A stretch of 64,000 nt of DNA from Brevibacillus massiliensis (GCF_000311785.1 NZ_HE978535.1:326017-390016), one strand, 5' to 3'. Positions 26,415 to 35,563 are shown, counted from the stretch's first letter. Made by a program: numbers and translations. The notes: a model not told the origin generated them from the sequence alone.

Positions 26415-27611
26415 ATGGTGGGGAAGGAAAGGATTTATCTGTCGCCGCCGCATTTGAGCGGATGGGAAGAGCGGTTTGTCAGGGACGCGTTTGCCTCTAA
26501 TTGGGTTGCGCCGCTGGGACCGCAGGTGGATGCATTTGAGCGGGAAGTGGCTGATTACGTCGGGGCAAAAGGGGGCGTTTCGACAAACACGGGAACGGCG
26601 GCCATCCATATGGCCCTGCGCCTCGCCGGAACGGCTGCCCAGGATACGGTGTTTTGCTCTGCATTGACCTTTGTCGCGAGCGCCAGCCCCATCCTCTACC
26701 TGGGGGCAGCACCTGTGTTCATCGATTCGGAACCGGCAACGTGGAACATGTCCAAAGACGCCCTGCAGCGGGCCTTTCGCGATGCCGAGCAGGACGGGCG
26801 GATGCCCAAAGCGGTGATCGTGGTGAATCTGTACGGCCAAAGTGCCGACCTGGGCCCGATCTCCGAGATTTGCCGCCGATACAAAGTCCCGTTGATCGAA
26901 GATGCCGCGGAGTCGCTGGGAGCCACGTACCGCGGCAAAGCAAGCGGAACGATCGGACAGTTTGGGATCTACTCCTTTAATGGAAACAAGTTGATCACGA
27001 CATCAGGCGGCGGCATGCTGGTGTCAAATGATCAGCAAGCGTTGGAGAAAGCGAAATTCTGGGCGACGCAGGCGAGGGACCCGGCCCGCCATTACCAGCA
27101 CAGCGAGCTGGGGTACAACTACCGTCTGAGCAACCTGCTGGCTGCCGTCGGACGCGGGCAGCTGCAGGTCATCGAAGAGAGAATCGCTGCCAGGAGACTG
27201 GTCTTCGAACGATACCATCAGGCACTTCATGACATAGAAGGGATAGAGTTTATGCCGGAAGCGCCATTTGGCAGGGCTACCCGCTGGTTGACTGCCCTCT
27301 GGCTGCACCCCGGGCGGTGCGCGGTCACAGCCGGTCAACTGGTGGAAGCGCTGGAGGCGGAGAACATCGAGGCTCGCCCGGTGTGGAAGCCCCTGCATCT
27401 GCAGCCGTTGTTCCAAGGCTGCCGCTACTATCCCCACTCCGCTGGCGAATCTGTTTCGGAACGGTTGTTTCAAAACGGAATCTGCCTGCCTTCCGGTTCC
27501 AATCTGTCCGAAGCGGCGCAAGAGCGGGTGATCGACTGTGTGAGACGATCACTGCAAAACGGGCCGGGTGCTCAGGGAGCTATGTTTGAATACGGCAAAG
27601 GTGGTAGATAG
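26415..27611 (+). CDS. DegT/DnrJ/EryC1/StrS sugar aminotransferase (EpsN/PglE-like)
   Basis: PLP enzyme of 398 residues that transfers an amino group to a keto-sugar nucleotide. Seen: IYLSPPHLSGWEERFVRDAF opening, NTGTAAIHMALRLAG, VVNLYGQSADL, the PLP-aspartate segment IEDAAESLGATYRGK, and the Schiff-base lysine in SFNGNKLITTSGGGM. The likely substrate is the UDP-4-keto sugar made by the EpsC/CapD-like dehydratase at 29.97 kb, as in the bacillosamine path. No acetyltransferase partner (PglD/EpsM type) is present; a decarboxylase and an ATP-grasp ligase follow instead. Confidence 0.88.
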   Translation: MVGKERIYLSPPHLSGWEERFVRDAFASNWVAPLGPQVDAFEREVADYVGAKGGVSTNTGTAAIHMALRLAGTAAQDTVFCSALTFVASASPILYLGAAPVFIDSEPATWNMSKDALQRAFRDAEQDGRMPKAVIVVNLYGQSADLGPISEICRRYKVPLIEDAAESLGATYRGKASGTIGQFGIYSFNGNKLITTSGGGMLVSNDQQALEKAKFWATQARDPARHYQHSELGYNYRLSNLLAAVGRGQLQVIEERIAARRLVFERYHQALHDIEGIEFMPEAPFGRATRWLTALWLHPGRCAVTAGQLVEALEAENIEARPVWKPLHLQPLFQGCRYYPHSAGESVSERLFQNGICLPSGSNLSEAAQERVIDCVRRSLQNGPGAQGAMFEYGKGGR

Positions 27612-27616
27612 GGCAC

Positions 27617-28888
27617 ATGTACACCTACGAGCAATTAGCGTGCGCGGATCGTTTATTCGGATCCTCCTATTACATTTTTGACAGCGAGAAATTGAAGGAG
27701 AATTACCGCAAAATCAATCAGGCGTTTGCCAGCCGCTACCCGCGTTTTTTGATCGGCTACTCGTACAAGACCAACTACCTGCCGCAGCTCTGCGCCCTCA
27801 TCAATAAACTGGGCGGATACGCCGAGGTGGTATCCCGGCTGGAGTACGATCTGGCTCTCAAAATCGGCGTCGACCCGAGCCGCATCATCTACAACGGCCC
27901 CGTAAAGGAGGCAGCAGACATCGAAGCGGCCCTGCACGGCAAAAGCCTGCTCAACCTGGACTCCTTTTACGAGATCGAACTGGTAAAAAGGTACTGTGAA
28001 GCTTATCCCGAGCGGATGGTGAGCGTGGGCCTGCGGGTCAATTTCGACCTGCAGGAAAACGGGGTCAACCCGCTGCAGGACGGCCGCGAAGCGAGCCGGT
28101 TCGGGTTTTGTGTGGAAAACGGGGCCTTTCAACGCGCCGTAGAGGAGCTCTCCCGCATTCCCAGCCTCAGGATTAGCGGGTTGCATGGCCATTTTTCCAG
28201 CGACCGCAGCTTGGCGGTTTACGAAAAGATCGCCGGAAAACTCTGCCAGCTTGCCCGCGTCTGCCTGCCGGAGACGGTTGAATACATCGATGTCGGCGGC
28301 GGCATCTACGGAGAGCTGCCGCCATCTTTTCCGATTCAAAATACGCCGACGTTTGACGATTACGCCGAGGCCGTTTGCCGCGTGATGCATGCGGAAATGG
28401 CAGCCTATGGACATGTCCCGCTCTTGATCCTGGAACCGGGAATCGCGATGGCTGCCAATGCATTTTCATTCGTCTGCAAAGTGATCGACGTCAAAGATGT
28501 GAGGGGGCAGACGTTTGTCCTGGTGGACGGAAGCGTCCACAACGTCAAGCCCACCATGCACCGTCACAACCTGCCGCACCAGATCGTCAGACGACAGAAT
28601 GGCGGGGAACCGGGGGTGTTTCACGTAGTAGGGTACACCTGCATGGAGAGGGACTGCCTGTTGCATCAGGTAACGGGTAAGCTGCCCAGGGCGGGGGACT
28701 ACTTCATCTTTGAAAATACCGGTGCCTACACGATGGTGTTTAATCCGCCGTTTATCAAGGGCAGGCCTCCGATTGTGCAGCGATGTGAGAACGAATGGCG
28801 TGAACTGCGAGGGCGGGAGACGTTGGCCCAATTTTTCAGCGACCAGCTCTACCGCTTTGAGCCGTTGTCTGTGTCAAAAATTCGCTGA
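27617..28888 (+). CDS. Fold-III PLP decarboxylase (DAP/ornithine decarboxylase-like), substrate unknown
   Basis: 423 residues with the alanine-racemase-like barrel followed by a beta domain. Visible active-site elements: PLP lysine in IGYSYKTNYLP; HGHFSS histidine; DVGGGIYGELP phosphate loop; EPGIAM (EPGR in DapDC); the partner-subunit C-x3-D motif as CMERD; and ENTGAYTMVFNP with the terminal tyrosine. All catalytic positions look intact, so it should decarboxylate an amino acid. It lies inside a polysaccharide locus, five bases behind a sugar aminotransferase and 14 before an ATP-grasp gene. That context suggests a tailoring role rather than lysine synthesis. The EPGI in place of EPGR may mean a different carboxylate recognition. 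Confidence 0.82.
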   Translation: MYTYEQLACADRLFGSSYYIFDSEKLKENYRKINQAFASRYPRFLIGYSYKTNYLPQLCALINKLGGYAEVVSRLEYDLALKIGVDPSRIIYNGPVKEAADIEAALHGKSLLNLDSFYEIELVKRYCEAYPERMVSVGLRVNFDLQENGVNPLQDGREASRFGFCVENGAFQRAVEELSRIPSLRISGLHGHFSSDRSLAVYEKIAGKLCQLARVCLPETVEYIDVGGGIYGELPPSFPIQNTPTFDDYAEAVCRVMHAEMAAYGHVPLLILEPGIAMAANAFSFVCKVIDVKDVRGQTFVLVDGSVHNVKPTMHRHNLPHQIVRRQNGGEPGVFHVVGYTCMERDCLLHQVTGKLPRAGDYFIFENTGAYTMVFNPPFIKGRPPIVQRCENEWRELRGRETLAQFFSDQLYRFEPLSVSKIR

Positions 28889-28902
28889 TCGGGAGGAGTC
28901 CG

Positions 28903-29859
28903 ATGAATATTTTGCTGGCCAGCGTGGGCAGACGGGTGAGACTGCTGCAGTATTTTAAGGCCGAATGGGCAGATCTGGGGCAAGTGGTGGCCGTGGATTG
29001 CGACGTAGCAGCCCCTGCCTTGCACGCGGCGGATCGCTTTGAGATCGTGCCGGGGATTGACTCTGCCGACTACATAGACACGCTGCTGGAGATATGCAAA
29101 AAACATCAGATCGCGGCAGTCCTCTCCTTGATCGACCCGGAGCTGGTGGTGCTGTCGCGCTACAAGGAGGCTTTTCTCCGTGAAAAAGTGCAGGTGGTCG
29201 TGTCAGATTCGGCTGTGACAGAGATGTGCCTGGACAAGTGGAAGATGTATCAATTCTTCCAGGCGAGCGGCGTCCCCTGCGTGTCTACGCACCAAGGTTT
29301 GGCTTCGGCAGAAGAGGCATTGGCAGCCGGGACCCTTTCCTTTCCGCTGCTGGTAAAGCCAAGGAAAGGAAGTGCCAGTCAGGGGTTATGCCGGGCGGAC
29401 AGCCTTTCGGAGCTTCAAACGGCCTGTTCCCATAGCGGCGAAGTCGTGATTCAGCCATATGTAAGCGGAGATGAATACGGTGTGGACGCTTATATGGACC
29501 TGATTTCAGCCGCCCCGGTCGCCATCTTCAGCAAAAAAAAGCTGCGGATGCGGGCCGGAGAGACGGACAAATCTCTGGCGGTGAGAGATGAGCGTTTGAC
29601 AGAACTGGTTCTGAAGACACTGAAAGCCGTAAAGCCGGTTGGGCCGATTGATATCGACTGTTTTTACACCCCGCAGGGCTTCGTCGTCTCGGAGATGAAC
29701 CCCCGTTTTGGCGGGGGCTACCCACATGCGCACGAGTGCGGGTTCAATTTTGTCCGCTATCTCCTGCGGAATTTGCAGGGACGGGCAAATGACAGCCGCC
29801 TGACAGGCCAACCGGAGGGGAGTGTCATGCTGAAGTACGACCAGATCATGATCGTATGA
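28903..29859 (+). CDS. ATP-grasp ligase (carbamoyl-phosphate-synthase-like), unknown substrate
   Basis: 318 residues. The N-terminal domain is a Rossmann-like fold (NILLASVGRRVRLLQYF), followed by the ATP-grasp module: FPLLVKPRKGSASQGL (nucleotide-binding lysine and glycine loop), VIQPYVSGDEYGVDAYMD and the metal-binding EMNPRFGGGYPHAHECG. ATP-grasp enzymes join a carboxylate to an amine or thiol through an acyl-phosphate. ATG 28903 follows GGGAGGAG. In this cluster it could couple the product of the neighbouring decarboxylase, or an amino acid, to a uronic acid or aminosugar. That is inference; no substrate motif was recognised. Confidence 0.8.
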   Translation: MNILLASVGRRVRLLQYFKAEWADLGQVVAVDCDVAAPALHAADRFEIVPGIDSADYIDTLLEICKKHQIAAVLSLIDPELVVLSRYKEAFLREKVQVVVSDSAVTEMCLDKWKMYQFFQASGVPCVSTHQGLASAEEALAAGTLSFPLLVKPRKGSASQGLCRADSLSELQTACSHSGEVVIQPYVSGDEYGVDAYMDLISAAPVAIFSKKKLRMRAGETDKSLAVRDERLTELVLKTLKAVKPVGPIDIDCFYTPQGFVVSEMNPRFGGGYPHAHECGFNFVRYLLRNLQGRANDSRLTGQPEGSVMLKYDQIMIV

Positions 29860-29972
29860 GACGGTTTTCCAGCCCGTTTCGTAGGTACATAAACCTACAT
29901 AACATATTCATACAAATATCCCGTGATGTGTAAAGCCTGTGCCGAGAAAATTGAGTCATATGGGGTGTGATT

Positions 29973-31898
29973 ATGAGTTACAAAAACCGCTTGGTCTTGA
30001 TGGGACTTTTAGATGCGTGCATTATCTGTCTTGCGGTTGTCCTGGCGTATCAAGTCAGATTTGATTTTGACATAGGAGCCCCCAATACCTCTGCTTTGCT
30101 TTATGCTGCAATCACTCATGTCGCTCTCGGGTTGGCCGGTTTGTACATCACCCGCATGTATCGCCCCGTGTTGATGTTCGCAAGCGTCGCTGAGTTGATC
30201 TCGATTATTAAGCTTGCGACCTTGCTTGAGCTTGGCTGCTTTCTCTTGCAAAGGGGGCTGCAGTATGTTGTCCCCGCATTTGCCGTTCCCCGCTCCATTT
30301 ATTTGATCTCATGGGCATTTGTGATGATTGGACTTGGCGGTGCCAGGATGATGTTTAAAATCATTACCGCCACTTCGGCCAAATCGCGCCCCAACCTGCG
30401 CAGAACCTTGATCGTCGGCGCGGGCAGCGCAGGTGTTTTGGTGGCCAAGGAATTAACCCACTCCCCGGACTCTGAACAATATCCCGTCGCTTTTATCGAC
30501 GATGACAAGGCAAAAAGAAATTTGCAGATTTTGGGCTTGCCGGTACTGGGGGGCCGCGAAAAAATTCCTGAAGTGATCCGACAATACGACATTCAAGACA
30601 TCATTATCGCGATTCCCTCCGCGACCAAAAAGGAGGTTGCGGAGATCGTGAACATTTGCAATCGAATGAAGGTAAGCATCAAGATTCTGCCGAAGGTATC
30701 CGACCTGCTTAGCGGAAAAATTTCCATGAAAATGATTCGGGATGTGAAAATTGAAGATTTGCTTGGCCGGGACCCGGTGGCGGTCGACCTGACCGAGGTG
30801 TCCAATTACATCAGCGGCGAGACGGTCCTGGTGACAGGGGCAGGCGGCTCCATCGGCTCGGAATTATCCCGGCAAATCGCCCGCCATCAACCGTGGAAGC
30901 TGCTCCTGCTCGGCCATAGCGAAAACAGCATCTTTGAGATCGAGTTGGAACTTCGAAAACAGCATCCCCAGCTGCAGATTGAATCTGTCATTGCCGACGT
31001 CAGGGATTGGAGGAGGATGAAAGCGGTTTTTGCCGCTCATCTGCCGAAAGTCGTCTTTCACGCGGCAGCACATAAACACGTTCCGTTGATGGAGAGAAAC
31101 CCGGTCGAAGCAATCAAAACCAATATAATAGGAACGAAGAACGTAGCTGAGCTGTCGCACCACAACGGCGTTTCCCGCTTCGTCCTGGTCTCAACGGATA
31201 AAGCGGTCAATCCCGTCAGCATCATGGGTGTGAGCAAACGGGTTGCGGAGATGTTCGTCCTCGGTTTGGGCCAAAGGAGTCAGACCAAGTTTGTCGCTGT
31301 GCGCTTTGGCAACGTCATGGGCAGCAGCGGGAGCGTCATCCCGATTTTTAAACGGCAGATCCAGCATGGCGGTCCGGTGACGATCACGCATCCCGAGATG
31401 GTTCGCTACTTTATGACGATCCCCGAAGCGGTGCAGCTGATCATCCAGGCTGGTGCGCTGGCGTCCGGCAGCGAAATTTTCATCCTTGACATGGGCAAGC
31501 CGATCAAAATCGATAAATTGGCCCGGGACCTGATTCGGCTGTCCGGGTTTGAGCCGGAAGTTGACATTAAAGTCATTTACACCGGGATTCGTCCGGGTGA
31601 AAAACTGTACGAGGAGCTTTTGACGAACGAAGAGGGGATCGCAGCTACCAGGCATGGCAGGATTTTTGTGGAAAAACAGCTTCAGATTACCTGGCATGAG
31701 TTTTTGCGTGATCTCGATCAATTGGAACAACTGGTTGAGAATGAAGTGGAAGAGCGATTCGACCTGGGGATGAAGCAGCTGCTGCAGAAGATCGTTCCCA
31801 ATTATCAGGCGCCGTTCTCAGCCGAACAACAAGAGAAAGTGCTGCAGGTGCAAAACAGTTCCCACCATGCGAAAGTGGAAATTGTCACGAATGTGTAG
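29973..31898 (+). CDS. Membrane-bound UDP-GlcNAc 4,6-dehydratase family (EpsC/CapD/PglF-like)
   Basis: About 641 residues: four N-terminal membrane helices, a CoA-binding-like Rossmann domain (TLIVGAGSAGVLVAKEL) and a C-terminal short-chain dehydrogenase domain (VLVTGAGGSIGSELSRQI from about residue 285). The active site has the family's substitution of methionine for tyrosine, IMGVSKRVAE. It dehydrates UDP-GlcNAc to the 4-keto-6-deoxy sugar used by DegT-type aminotransferases. GGGGTG precedes ATG 29973; GTG 29967 is an alternative. The 113-base gap upstream has a small GTAGGT/ACCTAC hairpin (29881-29898) without a T run. Confidence 0.92.
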   Translation: MSYKNRLVLMGLLDACIICLAVVLAYQVRFDFDIGAPNTSALLYAAITHVALGLAGLYITRMYRPVLMFASVAELISIIKLATLLELGCFLLQRGLQYVVPAFAVPRSIYLISWAFVMIGLGGARMMFKIITATSAKSRPNLRRTLIVGAGSAGVLVAKELTHSPDSEQYPVAFIDDDKAKRNLQILGLPVLGGREKIPEVIRQYDIQDIIIAIPSATKKEVAEIVNICNRMKVSIKILPKVSDLLSGKISMKMIRDVKIEDLLGRDPVAVDLTEVSNYISGETVLVTGAGGSIGSELSRQIARHQPWKLLLLGHSENSIFEIELELRKQHPQLQIESVIADVRDWRRMKAVFAAHLPKVVFHAAAHKHVPLMERNPVEAIKTNIIGTKNVAELSHHNGVSRFVLVSTDKAVNPVSIMGVSKRVAEMFVLGLGQRSQTKFVAVRFGNVMGSSGSVIPIFKRQIQHGGPVTITHPEMVRYFMTIPEAVQLIIQAGALASGSEIFILDMGKPIKIDKLARDLIRLSGFEPEVDIKVIYTGIRPGEKLYEELLTNEEGIAATRHGRIFVEKQLQITWHEFLRDLDQLEQLVENEVEERFDLGMKQLLQKIVPNYQAPFSAEQQEKVLQVQNSSHHAKVEIVTNV

Positions 31899-31916
31899 CC
31901 TAAGAGGGGCGGCCCT

Positions 31917-32858
31917 ATGAGAACATGGATGAAAATAGCGATTTGTACAGCTGCACTGCTTGCGGCAGGAGCGGCGGGGTATGTCTACTACTTGTACCAT
32001 GCCGTGGAGAAAACAGCAGCTCAAATGTACCAGCCGCTTCAAGCGGCAAAGTCAGAGCTGAGGACTCAGAAAGCCTCCGTGCAAAAACAGCAGCCCATAT
32101 CCGTCCTGCTATTAGGCGTCGACGAGCGGGAAAACGACCGCGGCCGCTCCGATGCGATCATTCTCGCTGCAGTAAACCCTGCCGGGGGTCAGACCACTCT
32201 GGTCAATATTCCCCGCGATACCCGGACGAAGATAGCGGACCGCGGGACTGTTGACAAAATCAACCACGCCTATGCGTTTGGCGGTGTTGACATGGCAGTG
32301 AAAACGGCCGAGCAATTTTTTCAGGTCCCGATCGACTATTACATTTCTGTCAATATGGAAGGGTTTGAACAGGTGATTGACGCCTTGGGCGGGGTCGACG
32401 TGGAGAACGAGATGAGTTTTTCTTATGAGGACCACACGTTTCCCCAAGGGCCGCTGCACCTGGACGGCAGCGCTGCCCTGGCCTATGCCAGGATGCGCTA
32501 TGACGATCCCCGGGGAGATTTGGGCAGGAACAGCCGGCAGCGGCAAATTGTGAAAAGCATGTTGAAACAGGTTGGACGGCCAGATATCGTGACAAAGGCA
32601 AAAAGCGTGCTGGACCAATTGGGCCGAAACGTCAAGACCAATGTGACCTTTTCCGAATGGAAGGACATGCTGCAGGACTACCGCTTCGCCTTCGAACAGG
32701 TGAATTCGATCGAAATGGCCGGGGAAGGCAGCATCATCGATGGGATCTACTATTATATCGTGGACCAGGATGAACAAACACGGATACAATCAGAGCTTCA
32801 AAACCAGCTCGAACTGGACAAAACCCCGCCGCCTCCCCCCGCTGGAGCCATACCGTAG
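31917..32858 (+). CDS. LytR-CpsA-Psr (LCP) family glycopolymer transferase
   Basis: Transfers undecaprenyl-linked glycopolymers to peptidoglycan outside the membrane. 313 residues: a single N-terminal membrane helix (about 7-27), a coiled linker, then the LCP domain with ISVLLLGVDERENDRGRSDAI, VNIPRDTRTKI, INHAYAFGG, the arginine-rich YARMRYDDPRGDLGRNSRQR, and a proline-rich C-terminus. The aspartates and arginines that bind pyrophosphate-lipid are present. Placed last in the locus, it suggests the polymer is covalently wall-linked, like a capsule or teichuronic-acid-type polymer, rather than only secreted. Confidence 0.93.
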   Translation: MRTWMKIAICTAALLAAGAAGYVYYLYHAVEKTAAQMYQPLQAAKSELRTQKASVQKQQPISVLLLGVDERENDRGRSDAIILAAVNPAGGQTTLVNIPRDTRTKIADRGTVDKINHAYAFGGVDMAVKTAEQFFQVPIDYYISVNMEGFEQVIDALGGVDVENEMSFSYEDHTFPQGPLHLDGSAALAYARMRYDDPRGDLGRNSRQRQIVKSMLKQVGRPDIVTKAKSVLDQLGRNVKTNVTFSEWKDMLQDYRFAFEQVNSIEMAGEGSIIDGIYYYIVDQDEQTRIQSELQNQLELDKTPPPPPAGAIP

Positions 32859-32966
32859 CGCCATATCCGCCAGACGGTTGGTCTTTGTATTTGTCGGTAG
32901 ATTCTGACAGGATATCGTGTTACCTTTAAGGAAGGAGAGCCTGTTACCGAAAAGGAGCGAGATCTG

Positions 32967-33794
32967 ATGAAGCACATGAGCGACTGTACCGTTCTTCACA
33001 ACCAAGTAAAAATGCCCTGGCTCGGCCTTGGCGTATACAAGATACCGGATGGCGAAGAAGTCCGAGGGGCCGTTCGATTTGCCCTTGAACACGGGTATCG
33101 CAGCATTGACACGGCTGCGCTTTACGACAACGAAGCCGGAGTGGGCCAGGCTGTCAAAGAATCGGGTTTGCGGCGTGAAGATTTGTTCATCACGACAAAA
33201 GTGTGGAACACAGACCAGGGGTACGAATCGACCCTGGCCGCCTTTGAGACGAGCCGGAAAAAATTGGCGATGGACACGATCGACCTGTACCTGATCCACT
33301 GGCCGGTCAAAGGGAAGTACAAAGAGACCTGGAAAGCCCTCGAGAAGCTGTACAAAGAAGGCTGGGTCAGGGCAATCGGGGTCAGCAATTTCCACGTCCA
33401 TCACTTGGAAGACCTGCTCGTCGACTGTGAGATCAAGCCGATGGTCAACCAGGTGGAGTACCATCCGCTGCTGTCCCAGCAGGAACTTCGCCGTTTTTGC
33501 CAGGCACAGGGAATCCAGCTGGAGGCGTGGAGCCCGCTCGCCAGGGGACAGATCTTGAACAATTCGACCGTACAGGCGATTGCAGCCAAGCATCAGAAGA
33601 CCCCGGCTCAGATCGTCCTTCGCTGGGACCTGCAGAACGGCGTGGTGACGATACCCAAATCGAGCCGTGCAGAGCGAATTGCTGAAAACGCCGGGATCTT
33701 TGACTTTGTCCTGTCCGCCGATGACATGGCCGCTTTGGACGGGTTGAACGAGAATAAACGCGTTGGACAAGACCCCGACAATTTCAACTTTTAA
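32967..33794 (+). CDS. Aldo/keto reductase (YvgN-like)
   Basis: NADPH-dependent reductase of aldehydes, 275 residues. The catalytic tetrad is visible: aspartate and tyrosine in [11 protein letters not shown], lysine in ITTKVW and histidine in [20 protein letters not shown] and the cofactor-binding [15 protein letters not shown] complete the pattern. B. subtilis YvgN and relatives reduce glyoxal and methylglyoxal, so a detoxification role is likely. ATG 32967 follows AAAAGGAGCGAG. The gene is separate from the polysaccharide operon and ends at a clear terminator. Confidence 0.92.
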   Translation: MKHMSDCTVLHNQVKMPWLGLGVYKIPDGEEVRGAVRFALEHGYRSIDTAALYDNEAGVGQAVKESGLRREDLFITTKVWNTDQGYESTLAAFETSRKKLAMDTIDLYLIHWPVKGKYKETWKALEKLYKEGWVRAIGVSNFHVHHLEDLLVDCEIKPMVNQVEYHPLLSQQELRRFCQAQGIQLEAWSPLARGQILNNSTVQAIAAKHQKTPAQIVLRWDLQNGVVTIPKSSRAERIAENAGIFDFVLSADDMAALDGLNENKRVGQDPDNFNF

Positions 33795-33821
33795 AGGAGG
33801 CGCCTGCTGCCTCCTTTTTCT
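33793..33821 (+). terminator. Intrinsic terminator after aldo/keto reductase
   Basis: Stem AAAGGAGGC (33793-33801) and GCCTCCTTT (33809-33817) with a seven-base loop, then Ts. Confidence 0.9.
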
Positions 33822-33989
33822 TTGCCGCATGGCATATCTCAACCCCCTTATGAGACGGTCCCGATCCCTCCCCTTGTTTTCTTTTCCCGGTGAGACGTGT
33901 ATAATGTTGTCTGTATATTGTAAAAATTATAAAAACAGGACGCGCAAATCAGCTCAGCTTGAAACGAGACTGAAAAAGGTGGGGGATGT

Positions 33990-35384
33990 ATGCAACAGAA
34001 TCAATCCGGTTTTATTCGTACATTATCGCGATTTGATGTGCTGGCATTGGCCTTTGGCGCGATTATCGGCTGGGGCTGGGTGGTTTTGTCCAGCGATTGG
34101 ATCCTTTCGGCAGGCTCGATCGGAGCGATGCTGGCGTTTTTGATCGGCGGAATCATCGTTTTTTTCGTGGGGTTGACCTATGCCGAGCTGACCTCGGCCA
34201 TGCCAAAAGTTGGCGGAGAGCACGAATATACCTTGCGAGCGATGGGAATAAGAGCTTCTTTTGTCACGTCATGGGCGATAGCTTTGGGCTATATTTCCGT
34301 CGTCGCCTTTGAAGCCGTGGCGCTGCCGACTGTCACGGAGTACCTCTTTCCGAATTATCAAGTCGGGTACATGTGGACGATAGCGGGCTGGGATGTCTAC
34401 TTTTCCTGGGTCGTCGTCGGAATGGCAGGCTCGGTGTTTATCGCATGGCTCAATTACATCGGCGTTAAGCCGGCTGCTGTGTTTCAATTGATCTGCACGG
34501 TTTTGATCCTCGTTGCAGGCGGGCTGTTATTCGCCGGATCGGCGGTCGGCGGCAACCCGGCCAATCTGCAGCCGTTATTTGTCGGCGGGTTCAGCGGCAT
34601 CGCGGGGGTGTTGATGGTGACGCCGTTCATGTTTGTCGGATTTGACGTGATTCCGCAGGCTGCAGAAGAGATCAATATACCGGCCAAGCAAGTGGGCAAG
34701 CTGCTGCTTGCATCCGTCATCATGGGCATCGTCTTTTACATTGCGGTAATTTTCGGCGTCGCCAATGGACTCGACAAGGCTGCGCTGGAAAAGTCCAATT
34801 TGGCTTCCGCGGATGCGATGCAGACGGTCTTCAACAGCGCCTTGTTCGGGAAAATATTGATCCTGGGCGGCATCGGCGGGATTTTGACGAGCTGGAACGC
34901 GTTTTTCATCGGCGGCAGCCGCATCTTGTACGCCATGGCCGAATCCGGGATGCTGCCAAGCTGGCTGGGGAGGTTGCATCCCAAATACAAAACGCCGTCA
35001 AACGCCATTCTGTTTATCGGAATCCTCTCTTTCCTTGCGCCGCTGTTCGGCAGAAAGATGCTGGTATGGTTGAGCGACGCCGGCAGTTTTAATATCGTGA
35101 TCACGTATTTGATGGTATCACTGGCATTTGTGATCCTGCGCAAAAAAGCACCGGATATGCCGAGGCCTTTTTGCGCCGGCAAGAGCAGCGCGGTGGGAGT
35201 CATCGCCGTTGTCCTCAGCTTTTTCCTCGCGGTGCTGTATTTGCCGGGGATGCCGGCCGCACTGGTCTGGCCCTATGAATGGGTGATGGCGATTGTCTGG
35301 TGGGTCATCGGCGTGATTCTGATGATGCGCTTGCCAAACACGCCGGCGCATACCCGCGCGACAATCCCCGCGGATTCGGAATAA
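33990..35384 (+). CDS. APC-superfamily amino acid permease
   Basis: 464 residues with about 12 membrane helices. Seen: FDVLALAFGAIIGWGWVVLS (the APC helix-1 break), YAELTSAMPKVGGEHEYTLRAMG, GFDVIPQAAEEINIPAKQVG (the E-E-x-x-P-x-x loop typical of the family) and NAFFIGGSRILYAMAESGMLP. It would import an amino acid or related amine across the cytoplasmic membrane; the substrate is not predictable. It stands alone between two terminators. The ~195 bases upstream hold a TATAAT at 33900-33905 without a good -35. Confidence 0.88.
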   Translation: MQQNQSGFIRTLSRFDVLALAFGAIIGWGWVVLSSDWILSAGSIGAMLAFLIGGIIVFFVGLTYAELTSAMPKVGGEHEYTLRAMGIRASFVTSWAIALGYISVVAFEAVALPTVTEYLFPNYQVGYMWTIAGWDVYFSWVVVGMAGSVFIAWLNYIGVKPAAVFQLICTVLILVAGGLLFAGSAVGGNPANLQPLFVGGFSGIAGVLMVTPFMFVGFDVIPQAAEEINIPAKQVGKLLLASVIMGIVFYIAVIFGVANGLDKAALEKSNLASADAMQTVFNSALFGKILILGGIGGILTSWNAFFIGGSRILYAMAESGMLPSWLGRLHPKYKTPSNAILFIGILSFLAPLFGRKMLVWLSDAGSFNIVITYLMVSLAFVILRKKAPDMPRPFCAGKSSAVGVIAVVLSFFLAVLYLPGMPAALVWPYEWVMAIVWWVIGVILMMRLPNTPAHTRATIPADSE

Positions 35385-35411
35385 GGGGTTGGAACGGCTG
35401 TAAACAGGTTC

Positions 35412-35460
35412 AGCCTGCAGGCGATGTTTCGCTCAGAAACGGGTCTGCAGGCTTTTTTTC
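35412..35460 (+). terminator. Strong intrinsic terminator after APC permease
   Basis: Stem AGCCTGCAG (35412-35420) and CTGCAGGCT (35445-35453), with an inner GTTTC/GAAAC helix (35426-35440), then a run of Ts. Confidence 0.92.
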
Positions 35461-35495
35461 GTTCATGCTGCGAAACGGGGAGGGCAGGGAGACTG

Positions 35496-35530
35496 GATAA
35501 ACTTTTGTTTGCGTGATAAACTAATGTTTG
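35496..35530 (+). promoter_or_regulatory. Tandem 16-bp operator-like repeats upstream of psuK-psuG
   Basis: GATAAACTTTTGTTTG (35496-35511) and GATAAACTAATGTTTG (35515-35530) are direct repeats 19 bases apart, about two helical turns. Each contains the inverted repeat AAAC-N4-GTTT. They sit 34 bases before the psuK start, so they probably bind a regulator, possibly the HTH domain of the kinase itself. Confidence 0.6.
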
Positions 35531-35563
35531 GTGGGCGGCGCTTTCGCAAAGGGAGGGAAACGC

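Noticed and set aside
27617..28888. Calling the PLP decarboxylase lysA (DAP decarboxylase)
   Set aside because: The active-site residues fit the fold, but the EPGR motif is EPGI and the gene is locked inside a polysaccharide operon, so a housekeeping lysine role was not claimed.
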